DNA of 64,000 bases from Hymenobacter taeanensis (GCF_013137895.1 NZ_CP053538.1:4309001-4373000), one strand, 5' to 3'; positions 1 through 9,597 are shown, counted from the first letter of the stretch. The notes: generated by a model not told the origin, from the letters alone. Numbers and translations: made by a program.

Positions 1-1527
1 CTGCTGGGTAATAACCACCTCGGTGCTGCGGCCGTCTTTGGTGAGCAATTGATAGTCGAAGATGGGGCGACCGGGCTGGTTCACCCACACCTGGTTCCAG
101 GCCTGCAGGTCGGCGGGGGTGCGGGCGTCGAGAATCTGGATGAGGTCGGGCCAGGTGGCGTTGCCAAAGCTGTACTTTTTGAGGTACTCCTGCAGGCCCT
201 GGCGGAAGGGCTCCTCTCCCATAAGGCGCTCCAGCTGCCGCATCATAATGGGCGCTTTGTCGTAGATGATGTTGCCGTAGAGCGAGCCGGCATCCTTGAG
301 GTTATCCAGCTCCTGCCGGATGGGGTTGGCGCCGGTAGTGCGGTCAACGCCGTAGGCCGCCGGGTAGTGGTCGATAACGAACTTGAGGTCGTAGTTGGAG
401 TTGGCTACGGCCACCTGCGTGATTTTATCAGCCATGAAGTTGGCAAACACCTCCTTCATCCACACGTCGTTGAACCACTGCATGGTCACCAAATCCCCGA
501 ACCACATATGGGCGGTTTCGTGGGCAATCAGGTTAGATCGGCTGATCTTCTGGTCCTGCGTGGCGCCTTCGTCCAGAAACAGGGTGCTGGCTTTATAGTC
601 GATGGCGCCCACGTGCTCCATGCCGCCGTACTGGAAATCGGGTAGGGCCACAAAATCGAACTTACGAAACGGGTACGGAATGCCGGTGTAACTCTCCAGA
701 AACTTCAGCGCATCAGCGTGAATCTGAAAGATGGGGTCCAGGCTCAGGCGCAGCTTGTCCTTATCCGTTTCCCGATGAAGAAACTGCATTTCCCGGCCAG
801 CTAGTGTGCGCGAGAGCCGCGTGAACTTGCCCGCCGCAAACGAGAATAGGTAGGTGCTAATGGTGTCTGAGGGTGCGAAGCGGTATGTCTTGTTGTCGGC
901 CGTCAGGGTAGAATCCTGCAGCGGCCCGTTGGCCATTGCCTGCCAGGTCTTCGGTAGCGTGAGGGTCAGCCCAAAGGAAGCCTTGAGGTTGGGCTGGTCG
1001 AAGACCGGGAATACTGTGCGGGCGCGGTCGGGCACTAGCAGCGTGTACAGATAGTCCTCGTTGCGATTGAGACTCTGGTTACCAGCCACAAACGCAATCT
1101 GGACTTCATTCAGGCCAGTTTTCAGACTAGCGGCCGGCAGCACTAGGTGCTCATCATGATGGTCGATGGCGACTGGCTGGCCGTTCACCGCTACGCTTTT
1201 CAGATTGTTCGTTTGCTCCTTGAAGTCAAGCTGCACGGGTTGACTGGCGGAAGAGAGCTGAAAGCGCACGGTTTCAGTGGCGGCAATGGGGTCGGCTTTG
1301 CGGGCTGGGATAGTTAGGTGCAGGTTGTAGGCCAGACGGGAGATGCGGCTAGCGCGGTCCTGAGCCAACTGCTGGCTGACGCCGGGCACTACGGCTACGG
1401 GAGTAGCGGCGGGCGAGGCGGGTAGAGCAGCCGTATCAGAAACCATAAGCTTTTTGGAGCAGCCCAACAGGCCTAGGCTGAGCAGAAATACACTGGTGCG
1501 CGCACCATTACTATATTGAAGCATCAT
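1..1527 (-). CDS. M1 family zinc aminopeptidase, lipoprotein (partial, C-terminus off the window)
   Basis: The first 509 codons are present; the rest lies beyond position 1. M1 metallopeptidases remove N-terminal residues from peptides. The zinc signature HETAH is at residues 336-340 with the third ligand Glu at 359 (HExxH-18-E spacing). The upstream substrate-binding motif that is usually GxMEN reads GGMEH at residues 301-305. The N-terminus has a hydrophobic stretch ending in a lipobox (LLGC, Cys near residue 23), so it is probably an envelope lipoprotein. Two adjacent ATG codons begin at 1527 and 1524; I chose the first. It is divergent from pxpB with only 50 bp between the starts. Confidence 0.9.
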   Translation of the reverse strand, partial: MMLQYSNGARTSVFLLSLGLLGCSKKLMVSDTAALPASPAATPVAVVPGVSQQLAQDRASRISRLAYNLHLTIPARKADPIAATETVRFQLSSASQPVQLDFKEQTNNLKSVAVNGQPVAIDHHDEHLVLPAASLKTGLNEVQIAFVAGNQSLNRNEDYLYTLLVPDRARTVFPVFDQPNLKASFGLTLTLPKTWQAMANGPLQDSTLTADNKTYRFAPSDTISTYLFSFAAGKFTRLSRTLAGREMQFLHRETDKDKLRLSLDPIFQIHADALKFLESYTGIPYPFRKFDFVALPDFQYGGMEHVGAIDYKASTLFLDEGATQDQKISRSNLIAHETAHMWFGDLVTMQWFNDVWMKEVFANFMADKITQVAVANSNYDLKFVIDHYPAAYGVDRTTGANPIRQELDNLKDAGSLYGNIIYDKAPIMMRQLERLMGEEPFRQGLQEYLKKYSFGNATWPDLIQILDARTPADLQAWNQVWVNQPGRPIFDYQLLTKDGRSTEVVITQQ

Positions 1528-1577
1528 TCGAGAGGAGTTCCTTCAGGTCGAACACCCAAGGTAAAGCAAACCCACCG

Positions 1578-2321
1578 ATGGAACAGCCTTCACCCCCCAA
1601 CGATCTGCGGACAACCGCGCAGCTGTACCCCCTCGGCGATGCGGCCGTGGTGCTGCAGCTCGGCCATACAATCAGTGAGGCCACCCACCGCGCCATCCAG
1701 GCCCTAGGCCATTCCCTCGATCAGGCCCCTTTCCCCGGCTTACGAGAGTTCGTGCCAGCTTTCACCACCCTCACCGTGTACTACGACCCGTGGATAGTAA
1801 GCCGGAATGGTAAACGCAACCCCTACAACGCCGTAGCTGACCGGCTTCACTCACTTCTACGTGAGCTACCCGCTACTGCTGAAACCCAGCCCCAACCCGT
1901 CGTAGAAATACCGGTGTGCTACGGAGGCCGCTTCGGCCCCGATCTGGCCGTGGTGGCGGAGCACACTGGCCTAGCACCCGCCGAGGTGATACGGCTGCAC
2001 ACCGAGCCGGAATACCTGGTGTACATGATTGGTTTCGCCCCTGGCTTTCCGTACTTGGGCGGCATGCCCGAGCAGCTTGCCACCCCACGCAAAGCGCAGC
2101 CTCGCCCGCTGGTACCCGCCGGCTCGGTGGGCATTGCCGGCGGCCAAACCGGTGTGTATTCATTGCCTACGCCCGGGGGCTGGCAACTGATCGGCCGCAC
2201 GCCCCGCCGCCTGTTTACGCCCGCAGCCGCTTCGCCCAGTTTGCTACGGGCGGGCCAGCGGCTGCGGTTCGTGGCTATTTCCGAGGAGCAGTACGAACAC
2301 CTGCTGGAGCATGAGCTGTAG
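1578..2321 (+). CDS. pxpB: 5-oxoprolinase subunit PxpB (KipI-like)
   Basis: This is a 247-residue carboxyltransferase domain C/D protein. With PxpA and PxpC it forms the ATP-dependent 5-oxoprolinase that opens pyroglutamate to glutamate. The family hallmark GFAPGFPYLGG is around residue 152, followed by the Arg-Pro and GSVGIAGGQTG stretches typical of KipI proteins. Its stop overlaps the start of pxpC by 11 bases, and pxpA follows, so the three genes are almost certainly cotranscribed. In Bacillus the KipI homologue was first described as a sporulation kinase inhibitor; the complete pxpABC set here favours the oxoprolinase role. Confidence 0.95.
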   Translation: MEQPSPPNDLRTTAQLYPLGDAAVVLQLGHTISEATHRAIQALGHSLDQAPFPGLREFVPAFTTLTVYYDPWIVSRNGKRNPYNAVADRLHSLLRELPATAETQPQPVVEIPVCYGGRFGPDLAVVAEHTGLAPAEVIRLHTEPEYLVYMIGFAPGFPYLGGMPEQLATPRKAQPRPLVPAGSVGIAGGQTGVYSLPTPGGWQLIGRTPRRLFTPAAASPSLLRAGQRLRFVAISEEQYEHLLEHEL

Positions 2322-3318
2322 CATCCTTCGCCCCGGCCTGCTCACAACCATTCAAGATGCCGGCCGCTACGGCTACCAGCAGGCTGGCGTTATTGTAAGC
2401 GGCCCCATGGACCCGTGGGCCCAGCGCCTGACCAACCTGCTAGTGGGCAACCCGGCCGGCACCGCCGGGCTGGAAATAACGCTGCTGGGCCCCACCATTC
2501 GCTTTGAAGCCGACCATCTGATCTGCATAAGCGGCGCTGACTTATCCGCCACGCTTGATGACCAGAAGCTACCCCTGAACCGGGCCATGGCGGTGCGGCA
2601 AGGCAGCACGTTGGCCTTTGGCGCCGCGCGCTCGGGCTGCCGGGCTTACCTGGCCCTTTCCGGCGGATTCGCGGTGCCAACAGTGCTCGGCAGTCAATCT
2701 ACGTACTTGCGGGCGCAGTTGGGTGGCCTGGAGGGCCGATCCCTGCAGGCGGGAGATGTAGTTCCGGCAGTTGGCCCCACTCCTGCCGGGCAGCAGCTGC
2801 ACCAGCGCCTTTTAGCGCACTCGCCTGACCAGCGCTGGGTTGCTGCGCCGTGGTATCCGGAAGTAGCACCTGCTCCTGCTTCCGGTACAGTTACTACTGT
2901 GCGCGCCATTCGGGGGCCGGAGTATGCACTGTTTACCGACGAGAGCCAGCAGGACTTTTGGCAGCAGGATTTCACCGTAACCCCACACTCTGACCGCATG
3001 GGCTACCGCCTGGCGGGGCCGGAGCTACACCACCACACCGAGCGGGAAATTCTCTCCACGGCCGTTACCTTCGGCACGGTGCAGGTACCAGCCGGCGGCC
3101 ACCCCATCGTGCTCATGGCCGACCACCAAACCACCGGCGGCTACCCTCGGATTGGCCAAGTCATCTCAGCCGATTTTCCCCTGCTGGCCCAAGTGCCGCC
3201 GGGCGCACGGCTGCGTTTTCAGGAGATCGGGCTTACCGAGGCGCAGTACTGGTATCTGCGCCAGGAAAAAAAATTTCAGCAACTTCAACGGGCCCTTGCC
3301 CTGCTCCACTATCCATGA
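2311..3318 (+). CDS. pxpC: 5-oxoprolinase subunit PxpC (KipA-like)
   Basis: This 335-residue protein belongs to the biotin-dependent carboxyltransferase A/B-like family (KipA/PxpC). The N-terminal signature [16 protein letters not shown] and the following GPMD stretch are diagnostic. A C-terminal stretch with [10 protein letters not shown] and the [14 protein letters not shown] motif also matches the family. It overlaps pxpB by 11 bases and pxpA by 4 bases (ATGA type), which indicates translational coupling. The predicted role is as the PxpC half of the PxpBC complex that phosphorylates 5-oxoproline for PxpA. Confidence 0.95.
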   Translation: MSCSILRPGLLTTIQDAGRYGYQQAGVIVSGPMDPWAQRLTNLLVGNPAGTAGLEITLLGPTIRFEADHLICISGADLSATLDDQKLPLNRAMAVRQGSTLAFGAARSGCRAYLALSGGFAVPTVLGSQSTYLRAQLGGLEGRSLQAGDVVPAVGPTPAGQQLHQRLLAHSPDQRWVAAPWYPEVAPAPASGTVTTVRAIRGPEYALFTDESQQDFWQQDFTVTPHSDRMGYRLAGPELHHHTEREILSTAVTFGTVQVPAGGHPIVLMADHQTTGGYPRIGQVISADFPLLAQVPPGARLRFQEIGLTEAQYWYLRQEKKFQQLQRALALLHYP

Positions 3319-4094
3319 ACCACCCCTACGCCGTCGACCTAAACTGTGATATGGGAGAAAGCTTCGGCGCCTACTCCCTGGGCCACGACGAAGCCATTCT
3401 GCCCTTCATCACCTCCGCCAATATTGCCTGCGGCTACCACGCCGGCGACCCGGCCGTGATAAAGCGCACCGTGCGCCTAGCTCTGCAGCACGGCGTCGCC
3501 ATTGGGGCCCACCCCGGCCTGCCGGACCTGGTTGGTTTCGGCCGCCGCGAAATGGCCGTTTCCCCGGAAGAGGCCTACGACATGACGGTGTACCAACTGG
3601 GCGCTCTGGCCGCGTTTGTGCTGGTGGAGGGCGGCACCGTGCACCACGTAAAGCCCCACGGCGCCCTCTACAATATGGCCGCCATAAACCCAGCCCTCGC
3701 CGAGGCTATTGCCGAAGCGGTGTACCGGGTGCAGCCCGAAGCCTGCCTGTACGGCCTGGCCGGCAGCGCCCTCATCAGCGCCGGCCAGAAGCTAGGCCTG
3801 TCCACCGCCCACGAGGTTTTCGCCGACCGCACCTACCAGCCCAACGGTACTCTCACGCCTCGCCGCCAGCCCAACGCCCTCATCACGGATCCACTGGGGG
3901 CCATTGCCCAAGTGGTGCGCATGGTGAAAGAAGGCCGCGTGCAGGCTTTGTCTGGCGAAGAGGTGGCAATTCAGGCGGATACCGTGTGTATTCACGGCGA
4001 CGGAGCGCACGCCCTGGAGTTTGCTCAGCAAATCAGGGGTACGCTCCAGCAAGAGGGCATTACGGTGCGGGCTCGTCAGCTGCACACCGCGTGA
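3315..4094 (+). CDS. pxpA: 5-oxoprolinase subunit PxpA (LamB/YcsF family)
   Basis: This 259-residue LamB/YcsF protein carries the family start [11 protein letters not shown] at residues 8-18, then [13 protein letters not shown] and VKPHGALYN. PxpA performs the hydrolytic step of 5-oxoproline cleavage together with PxpBC. The ATG overlaps the pxpC stop by 4 bases. The next gene begins with a GTG overlapping this gene's TGA (GTGA), so the operon continues into the transporter. Length and motifs are normal for the family. Confidence 0.95.
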   Translation: MNHPYAVDLNCDMGESFGAYSLGHDEAILPFITSANIACGYHAGDPAVIKRTVRLALQHGVAIGAHPGLPDLVGFGRREMAVSPEEAYDMTVYQLGALAAFVLVEGGTVHHVKPHGALYNMAAINPALAEAIAEAVYRVQPEACLYGLAGSALISAGQKLGLSTAHEVFADRTYQPNGTLTPRRQPNALITDPLGAIAQVVRMVKEGRVQALSGEEVAIQADTVCIHGDGAHALEFAQQIRGTLQQEGITVRARQLHTA

Positions 4095-5281
4095 GGCCGG
4101 CTCGCAACTGGGGCGTGCTGCTGGGCGCCGCCTTCCTGATGGCTACCTCCGCGGTTGGCCCCGGCTTCCTGACCCAAACCACCGTCTTCACCCAGTCGCT
4201 GGGTGCCAGCTTCGGCTTCGTTATTCTTACCTCCATCTTGATTGATATTGGGGTGCAGCTGAACATTTGGCGGGTTATTGCCGTGTCGGAGCTGCGGGCC
4301 CCGGATATTGCTAACCGGGTGCTGCCGGGCCTGGGCGGCTTTATTTCGGCCTTGATTGTACTGGGTGGCCTAGCCTTCAACATCGGGAACGTGGGCGGCG
4401 CCGGCCTGGGCCTGCAGGTACTCACGGGCCTACCGGTCACGCTCTGCGCGGTGCTGGCGGCGGCCGTGGCTCTCACGGTGTTTCTGGTGCGGGAGGCCGG
4501 CCCCGTCATGGACCGCTTTGCCCAGTTCATGGGACTCGTCATGATTGTGGTCATCATCTACGTGGCCGTCACTACGGGCCCGCCAGTAGCCGAGGCAGCC
4601 TTACGCACCTTCGCGCCTTCCCGCATCGACCCCACGGCCATCATCACCCTGGTGGGCGGTACGGTGGGCGGCTACATCACCTTCGCCGGCGGCCACCGCC
4701 TGCTCGATGCCGGCGTGAAAGGCTCCGCCGCCTTGCCCCAAGTGACCCAAAGCGCCGTGATGGGCATTTCAGTAGCCTCCCTGATTCGGGTGTTTCTGTT
4801 TCTGGCTACGCTGGGAGTAGTCAGCCGAGGCCTCGCCATTGACGCCAGCAACCCGCCCGCTTCAGTTTTTCAGCTGGCCGCCGGGCAAGTGGGCTATAAG
4901 CTATTTGGCGTAGTGATGTTTGCGGCGGCAGTCACGTCCATTATCGGCTCGGCTTACACCTCCATATCCTTCCTGAAGTCGATGGTGCCGAGCGTGGCCC
5001 GGCACGAAAACCGCTGGATCATCGGGTTCATCGTTCTATCTACCCTAGTATTTGTCGGGGTTGGGAAACCGGTGAGCCTGTTGGTGTGGGCCGGCGCGCT
5101 GAATGGTTTTATCCTACCCATCACCCTTGGCACGCTGCTAGTGGCTGCTTACCGTCCTAGCGTAGTCGGCACCTACCGCCACCCAATTTGGCTGACGGCC
5201 TTTGGCATTCTGGTAGTTCTGGTGATGACCTTCATGAGCGGAAAGGTGCTAATGCAACAGGTAATGGCGCTATTAGGATAA
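4091..5281 (+). CDS. NRAMP-family transporter (YcsG-like) of the pxp operon
   Basis: This is a polytopic membrane protein of about 396 residues. The start segment [14 protein letters not shown] corresponds to the NRAMP signature of TM1 (consensus DPGN region), and about ten or eleven hydrophobic helices follow. I chose the GTG at 4091, which overlaps the pxpA stop (GTGA). An in-frame ATG upstream at 3986 would run through the end of pxpA and adds no recognisable domain. NRAMP-like YcsG is linked with ycsF-kipI-kipA in Bacillus subtilis, so its place here is conserved context. The substrate is unknown: it lacks a clear DPGN metal motif (GPGF instead), so metal transport should not be assumed. 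Confidence 0.85.
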   Translation: MRPARNWGVLLGAAFLMATSAVGPGFLTQTTVFTQSLGASFGFVILTSILIDIGVQLNIWRVIAVSELRAPDIANRVLPGLGGFISALIVLGGLAFNIGNVGGAGLGLQVLTGLPVTLCAVLAAAVALTVFLVREAGPVMDRFAQFMGLVMIVVIIYVAVTTGPPVAEAALRTFAPSRIDPTAIITLVGGTVGGYITFAGGHRLLDAGVKGSAALPQVTQSAVMGISVASLIRVFLFLATLGVVSRGLAIDASNPPASVFQLAAGQVGYKLFGVVMFAAAVTSIIGSAYTSISFLKSMVPSVARHENRWIIGFIVLSTLVFVGVGKPVSLLVWAGALNGFILPITLGTLLVAAYRPSVVGTYRHPIWLTAFGILVVLVMTFMSGKVLMQQVMALLG

Positions 5282-5310
5282 TAACTCTCTGTGTCTAGAA
5301 GGCTAAATAC

Positions 5311-5660
5311 TAGCTCCCCTCCTCAGATGATTCTGCGCATCAAGCGGCGTGAGGTTGGGGTGGTTGACTGCTGAAAGAACGACCATACCAGTGCGTCATG
5401 TCGAGCTTGCCGAGACATCTCGCGTGCTGACATTGCAATGCTAACTGTCATGCTTGATCTGGCGTCCGCTTGCCGAAGTATCTCTACCGCTTCGTTGCGG
5501 AGGCCTACGCCAGTAATCAGTAAGAGGTAGAAATGCTTCAACAAGCGGACGCCAGATCAAGCATGACAGTCTAGTATGAGTCTGTTCACCTAGTCGTTCT
5601 AGGCCACCTCAACCACCCCCAGCCCCTCCTTACCTAAGGAGGGGAGTTAGTCTTCAAGGC
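5311..5660. repeat. Compound intergenic inverted repeat (family A)
   Basis: The 395-bp gap after the transporter is nearly filled by nested inverted repeats. The inner pair is perfect, with 29-nt arms at 5444-5472 and 5542-5570. An outer imperfect pair consists of a pyrimidine-rich edge (about 5311-5325, CTCCCCTCCTC type) plus GAGGTTGGGGTGGTTGA on the left, and AACCACCCC plus GGAGGGGAG on the right (about 5606-5647). Close relatives occur at 12430-12690 and 15340-15620. No coding potential is evident. Confidence 0.9.
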
Positions 5661-5676
5661 TTTACCTTGTACTAAT

Positions 5677-7107
5677 ATGAAGCTTCTCTCCCGCTTACTT
5701 GCCTGCTCCTTCCCCATCTTGGCAGGCTGCGCCACCCAACCTCCCCAACAGGCCTACGACCTCGTCATCACTCACGCTAACGTGGTGGACATAGAAACCG
5801 GCCATATCCGGCCCGACCAAACTCTAGCCATTACCGACGGCCAGATCCGGCAGGTAAGCAAGGCGAGTGGCCTAGCATTAACTGCTAAGCGCACCATTGA
5901 TGCCCACGGCAAGTACCTGATTCCGGGGCTCTGGGACATGCACGTGCACTTTCGCGGCGGCGACTCCCTGATTACGGCCAACCGCAACCTGCTCCCGCTC
6001 TACCTGGCCCACGGCATCACCACCGTCCGCGACGCGGGCGGCGACCTGACTCCGGCGGTTTTTGAATGGCGCAAGCAAATTCGGGCTGGCAAGCTGGCAG
6101 GGCCTACCATCTATACTTCGGGACCTAAAATTGATGGCCCCAACCCCACCTGGGCAGGCTCTTTGCCAGTCGTGACGCAAGCAGATATTGACAAGGCCCT
6201 GGACTCTCTACAGGCCTTAAAGGTTGATTATGTCAAGATCTATGAGAGCACCATCTCGCGGGATGCCTTCCTGAATACTATTTCAGCCGCCGAGAAGCGG
6301 GGCTTGACCACCACCGGCCACATGCCCTACACCGCCACCTTGCGCGAGGCATCGGACCGGGGCCTGGATGCCTCGGAGCACTTGTATTACGTGTTCAAAG
6401 CCTGCTCCAGCAAGGAAGACAGCATCACCACGGCCGTGCAGCGCAGCCTGGGCACCCCTAAGCCCCTGGGCCTGTTTGCGGCGCTGCCGGCCATTTACCG
6501 CACCTTCGACCCGGCCGCCGAGGCCCGCATTTACCAGACGCTGGTGAAAAACAAAACGGCCGTGGTGCCTACGCTCTACATTCAGAAGCTACTGGCCGAA
6601 CTTCCCGTAACTGACCACTCCCGCGATACACTCCTGGCCTACATCGACCCCAAAATTCAGCGCACCTACGCCGGCCGACTGAACGGGGCCCGCCGCCAGT
6701 CAGCCGCTACCCAAGCCTTTAATAAACAGCTCGGCGCGAAGTTTATGACCCTGGTACCCGCCATGCAGAAGGCGGGCGTTACGCTGCTGGCTGGCTCCGA
6801 CAGCGGTGCCTCCAACTCCTACGTGTACCCTGGCACTTCCTTGCTGGGTGAGCTGGAGCTCTTGGTGCAAGCCGGCCTAACGCCAGCCCAGGCTCTGCAA
6901 GCCGCCACCATCAACGGTGCCCGTTTTTTAAAAGCCGACCAACGCTCCGGCACCATACAGGCTGGCAAAGAAGCTGATTTGGTACTGCTAGACCAAAACC
7001 CCTTAACTGACATCCGCAGCCTGCGCCAGATCAACACGGTTATTGCCCACGGTCAGGTTTACACCGCCGCCGACTTACGCCAGATGATGCTGGCGGTAAA
7101 GCACTAA
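5677..7107 (+). CDS. Amidohydrolase-family lipoprotein (imidazolonepropionase-like)
   Basis: This 476-residue protein has a lipoprotein signal (lipobox LAGC at about residues 15-18). It is followed by a composite amidohydrolase fold: a small N-terminal beta domain, the metal-binding HVHFRGGD motif near residue 89, and a (beta/alpha)8 barrel. The conserved late Asp lies in LLAGSDSGA, and the C-terminal signature ADLVLLDQNP is present. Such exported amidohydrolases cleave cyclic amides or dipeptides; the substrate cannot be read from sequence. It stands alone between repeat-filled gaps and is 43 bp upstream of the deformylase gene. Confidence 0.88.
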   Translation: MKLLSRLLACSFPILAGCATQPPQQAYDLVITHANVVDIETGHIRPDQTLAITDGQIRQVSKASGLALTAKRTIDAHGKYLIPGLWDMHVHFRGGDSLITANRNLLPLYLAHGITTVRDAGGDLTPAVFEWRKQIRAGKLAGPTIYTSGPKIDGPNPTWAGSLPVVTQADIDKALDSLQALKVDYVKIYESTISRDAFLNTISAAEKRGLTTTGHMPYTATLREASDRGLDASEHLYYVFKACSSKEDSITTAVQRSLGTPKPLGLFAALPAIYRTFDPAAEARIYQTLVKNKTAVVPTLYIQKLLAELPVTDHSRDTLLAYIDPKIQRTYAGRLNGARRQSAATQAFNKQLGAKFMTLVPAMQKAGVTLLAGSDSGASNSYVYPGTSLLGELELLVQAGLTPAQALQAATINGARFLKADQRSGTIQAGKEADLVLLDQNPLTDIRSLRQINTVIAHGQVYTAADLRQMMLAVKH

Positions 7108-7150
7108 ATGTAACGCAGCAGGTAGTTACCCACTGTCAAACAACAGAAAT

Positions 7151-7690
7151 ATGCCCATCCGCGAAATTCTTCAGCTCGGCCACCCCGTGCTACGCCAGAT
7201 AGCCCAGCCCGTACCCGACCCCACCGCGCCAGCCGTGGCTGACCTCGTAACGGACCTTGCAGACACCGTAGGCCACTGGCGCGACACTACCGGCTACGGC
7301 CGCGCCATTGCGGCACCCCAAATTGGCGAGCTGCAGCGCGTGATTCTGCTGCGCCTGCCGGGCCAGCCGGTGTGGCCGCTCATCAACCCCAGCATCATTG
7401 ATTACAGCCCCGAAAAGCTGGTTGTGTGGGATGCCTGCCTGTCTTTCCTCTCCATCTTCATGCAAGTGGAGCGCTATGAGTGGATTACCGTGCGCTACCA
7501 GGACCTGCTAGGCCAGTGGCACGAAACCCGCGCCGGCCGCGAAGACGACCTCGCCGAGCTACTCCAACACGAAATCGACCACCTCGACGGCACCCTCTCC
7601 ATTGACCGGATGGTGGACGTGAAAAGCCTTTGCTCCCGCGAAGAATTCGAACGTCAGCACCGCGCCGATAGCCCCTATGCCCAAAAGTGA
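7151..7690 (+). CDS. def: Peptide deformylase family protein
   Basis: This 179-residue protein has all three deformylase motif positions. Motif 1 is GYGRAIAAPQIG at residues 48-59, where the usual form is GxGLAAPQ. Motif 2 is WDACLS with Cys96, where the usual form is EGCLS. Motif 3 is HEIDH at residues 140-144. The Cys and both His metal ligands and the catalytic Glu141 are kept, so metal-dependent N-formyl removal is plausible. The altered motifs 1 and 2 suggest a divergent paralogue rather than the housekeeping enzyme; a canonical copy elsewhere in the genome would be expected. Confidence 0.8.
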   Translation: MPIREILQLGHPVLRQIAQPVPDPTAPAVADLVTDLADTVGHWRDTTGYGRAIAAPQIGELQRVILLRLPGQPVWPLINPSIIDYSPEKLVVWDACLSFLSIFMQVERYEWITVRYQDLLGQWHETRAGREDDLAELLQHEIDHLDGTLSIDRMVDVKSLCSREEFERQHRADSPYAQK

Positions 7691-7740
7691 AATTGTGAGG
7701 TTGTGAAGTGGTGTTTTGTGGTTTTATCCCAAACAAGCCC

Positions 7741-7921
7741 GTCATGCTGAGCTTGCTGAAGTACCTTTCGTGCTGATGCGGCTGGTTGTGGAGACACCTA
7801 TTTTGTGTCTACTCATTGAACGACTGGCCTAGAACAACAATTGAAGAACATCAGCAACTAGGAGACACAAAATAGGTGCCTCTACTACAGTTCGAGCGCC
7901 AATCAGCAAGCTCAGCATGAC
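7741..7921. repeat. Nested inverted repeat (family A arms around family B)
   Basis: The outer arms are a perfect 19-nt inverted pair at 7741-7759 and 7903-7921 with core GTCATGCTGAGCTTGCTGA. Inside lies a second inverted pair, GAGACACCTATTTTGTGTCT from about 7791 against its complement ending about 7882. The inner type is related to the repeats at 24860-24974 and 37258-37320. This shows two repeat families inserted one within another. Confidence 0.85.
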
Positions 7922-7971
7922 TCTCTGGGGTGGTAAGCGTTTACCCAATTAGTACCTGTACCTTTGGACTA

Positions 7972-8334
7972 ATGGCTAATGTCTATTACCCCTTTGTTGT
8001 TTTTGATCTGCAGCAGCAGGCTACGCCCGAGCGCCAGTACCGCATTGTGGTAGATTTATCCGACATGGACGACTATTACACGGTATTCGAGCGGTACGGC
8101 TTTAGCGGCAGCGGAGCTTCCTGGGCTGAGCACATCGAAACCATTGTGGAAGAGCACGCCCCCGAGCTGCTGGAACATATTGAGCTAGCGGGCGAAAGCG
8201 AAGTCTTCAGCGCCTACACTGACAGCCGTGCCAGTGCCCAGCAGTTCCTGAGCCTCGTTCATCCCATTTTCGCCGACCTAGGCAGCCTAAGCAAGTACCT
8301 CAGCCAAGCAGACCCCGGCGACTTTTTCGAGTAG
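7972..8334 (+). CDS. Imm51-like hypothetical protein
   Basis: This is a 120-residue acidic protein. I chose ATG 7972 (MANVYYPF) over an in-frame upstream GTG at 7930 because the conserved-looking part starts there. The pattern of a PF start, a central FERYGFSGSGASWAEH stretch, and then ESEVFSAYTDS resembles Imm51-type immunity proteins (consensus FexxGxxGNGYxW and sEaxmF). No toxin gene is adjacent, so an immunity role is only a suggestion. It lies between a repeat cluster and an AT-rich promoter region. Confidence 0.55.
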   Translation: MANVYYPFVVFDLQQQATPERQYRIVVDLSDMDDYYTVFERYGFSGSGASWAEHIETIVEEHAPELLEHIELAGESEVFSAYTDSRASAQQFLSLVHPIFADLGSLSKYLSQADPGDFFE

Positions 8335-8623
8335 GCCCTTGAAGAACTAACTGCTGCCCAACAACGAGAGATATGTGTTCCTACGATCCTACCAAGATTG
8401 GTTTGCACTTCACGTGCAGGCGGAAATTTTCACTATGGCAAAATAAGATAAATCACAATTTCTTAATCTACTTAGCACACCCGCCTGTCATATCTGTTAA
8501 AGTACTAATATACAAGTACTTACAAAAAAAATAAGGCGTTAAAACGAGATTTTAGCCTATATATTCCCCCTTTTCCCATATTAGGAAAGTTTTTTTAGTT
8601 ATAAAAGTGAAACGATTAGCGTG

Positions 8624-8631
8624 TATTTTTG
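8624..8631 (+). promoter_or_regulatory. Bacteroidota -7 promoter element
   Basis: TATTTTTG matches the Bacteroidota -7 consensus TAnnTTTG exactly and lies 58 bp before the ATG of the outer-membrane protein gene. The surrounding gap (8335-8688) is distinctly AT-rich. I did not find a convincing TTTG at the right distance upstream, so the -33 element is weak or absent. Confidence 0.5.
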
Positions 8632-8688
8632 CTCTGTGTCACCGTGCTGTCACGAACTGTGTGTGTGTTTGACCATTTTTGACTCTGT

Positions 8689-9597
8689 ATGAAACCAACT
8701 TTTACCCTGTCTTTATTGACATGTGCAGCAACCTGCCTTCTCTCAGCAGAAGCTAATGCACAGAGCTTTAAGGCGAAGTACCGATATACATCTTTGGGCG
8801 CCAGCCTGAATGCAACTAACTATTTCGGCGATATTGTTCCGGAAGCCAACGTTAGTAGTATGCGCCTGGGAGCTTCACGGGCTGGGCTGGGCCTTAGTGC
8901 TACTCGACGGCTAAGCTCCCGTATTTCCGTACGGGCTGGCCTGACGTATGGTCGGGTAGTCGGTTCAGACAACCAAGCTTCCAGTACCGACCCAAACGAG
9001 TCATACCGGCACCACCGTAATTTTACTTTCCGGAATGATTTATTAGAACTCTCCGCCGTAGGTATTCTTGATCTTATTCCGAATCACTACGCTTTTATGC
9101 AGCGCCCTAACTTTGTGCCTTATCTGTTTGGAGGAGTTGCGGTTTTTCACCACAATCCCAAGGGCCTGGTTGAAGGAGGTACTATTCCGGCATCATTAGA
9201 AGAAGGCAGCTATGTGGCTCTGCAACCTCTACGCACAGAAGGCCAGCAGCAACCCTACAACCGGACGCAATTCGCGTTACCCTTTGGCGCGGGACTTCGT
9301 TACCGTATTAATAAGCAGTTAGACGCTAACTTGGAACTCGGCTGGCGTAAGACTTTCACAGATTATCTTGACGACGTTAGCGGCAATTATACAAGCGTAA
9401 CCAACTTGAAATCGGATGCAGCACGCTACTTCGGCCATGATGTTACGCGTTTGGACAATGACCCCAACCGCTTTCCGAATTTCAATGCCCCAGGAAGCGC
9501 CCGTGGCAACCGTGACCACCAAGATTGGTATATTATCACAGGCATTACCCTCAACTACATTCTGCCTACCAACGTTGAAGGGTCGAAATTTCGCTAG
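8689..9597 (+). CDS. Outer-membrane beta-barrel protein (DUF6089-like)
   Basis: This 302-residue protein has a signal peptide that probably cleaves after ANA (residue 24). It is followed by alternating amphipathic strands rich in aromatic and Gly residues, as in small Bacteroidota outer-membrane barrels. The NYFGDI segment near the mature N-terminus and the LRYRINKQLDANLELGWRKT strand resemble the DUF6089 family. Function is unknown; gliding- or secretion-associated roles have been proposed for some relatives. A -7 box is positioned upstream, and a bidirectional terminator-like hairpin follows. Confidence 0.75.
   Translation: MKPTFTLSLLTCAATCLLSAEANAQSFKAKYRYTSLGASLNATNYFGDIVPEANVSSMRLGASRAGLGLSATRRLSSRISVRAGLTYGRVVGSDNQASSTDPNESYRHHRNFTFRNDLLELSAVGILDLIPNHYAFMQRPNFVPYLFGGVAVFHHNPKGLVEGGTIPASLEEGSYVALQPLRTEGQQQPYNRTQFALPFGAGLRYRINKQLDANLELGWRKTFTDYLDDVSGNYTSVTNLKSDAARYFGHDVTRLDNDPNRFPNFNAPGSARGNRDHQDWYIITGITLNYILPTNVEGSKFR

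Noticed and set aside
49..645. Long plus-strand reading frame opposite the M1 aminopeptidase
   Set aside because: It is the complementary shadow of a gene with a complete zinc motif; its Val/Gly-rich translation matches no family.
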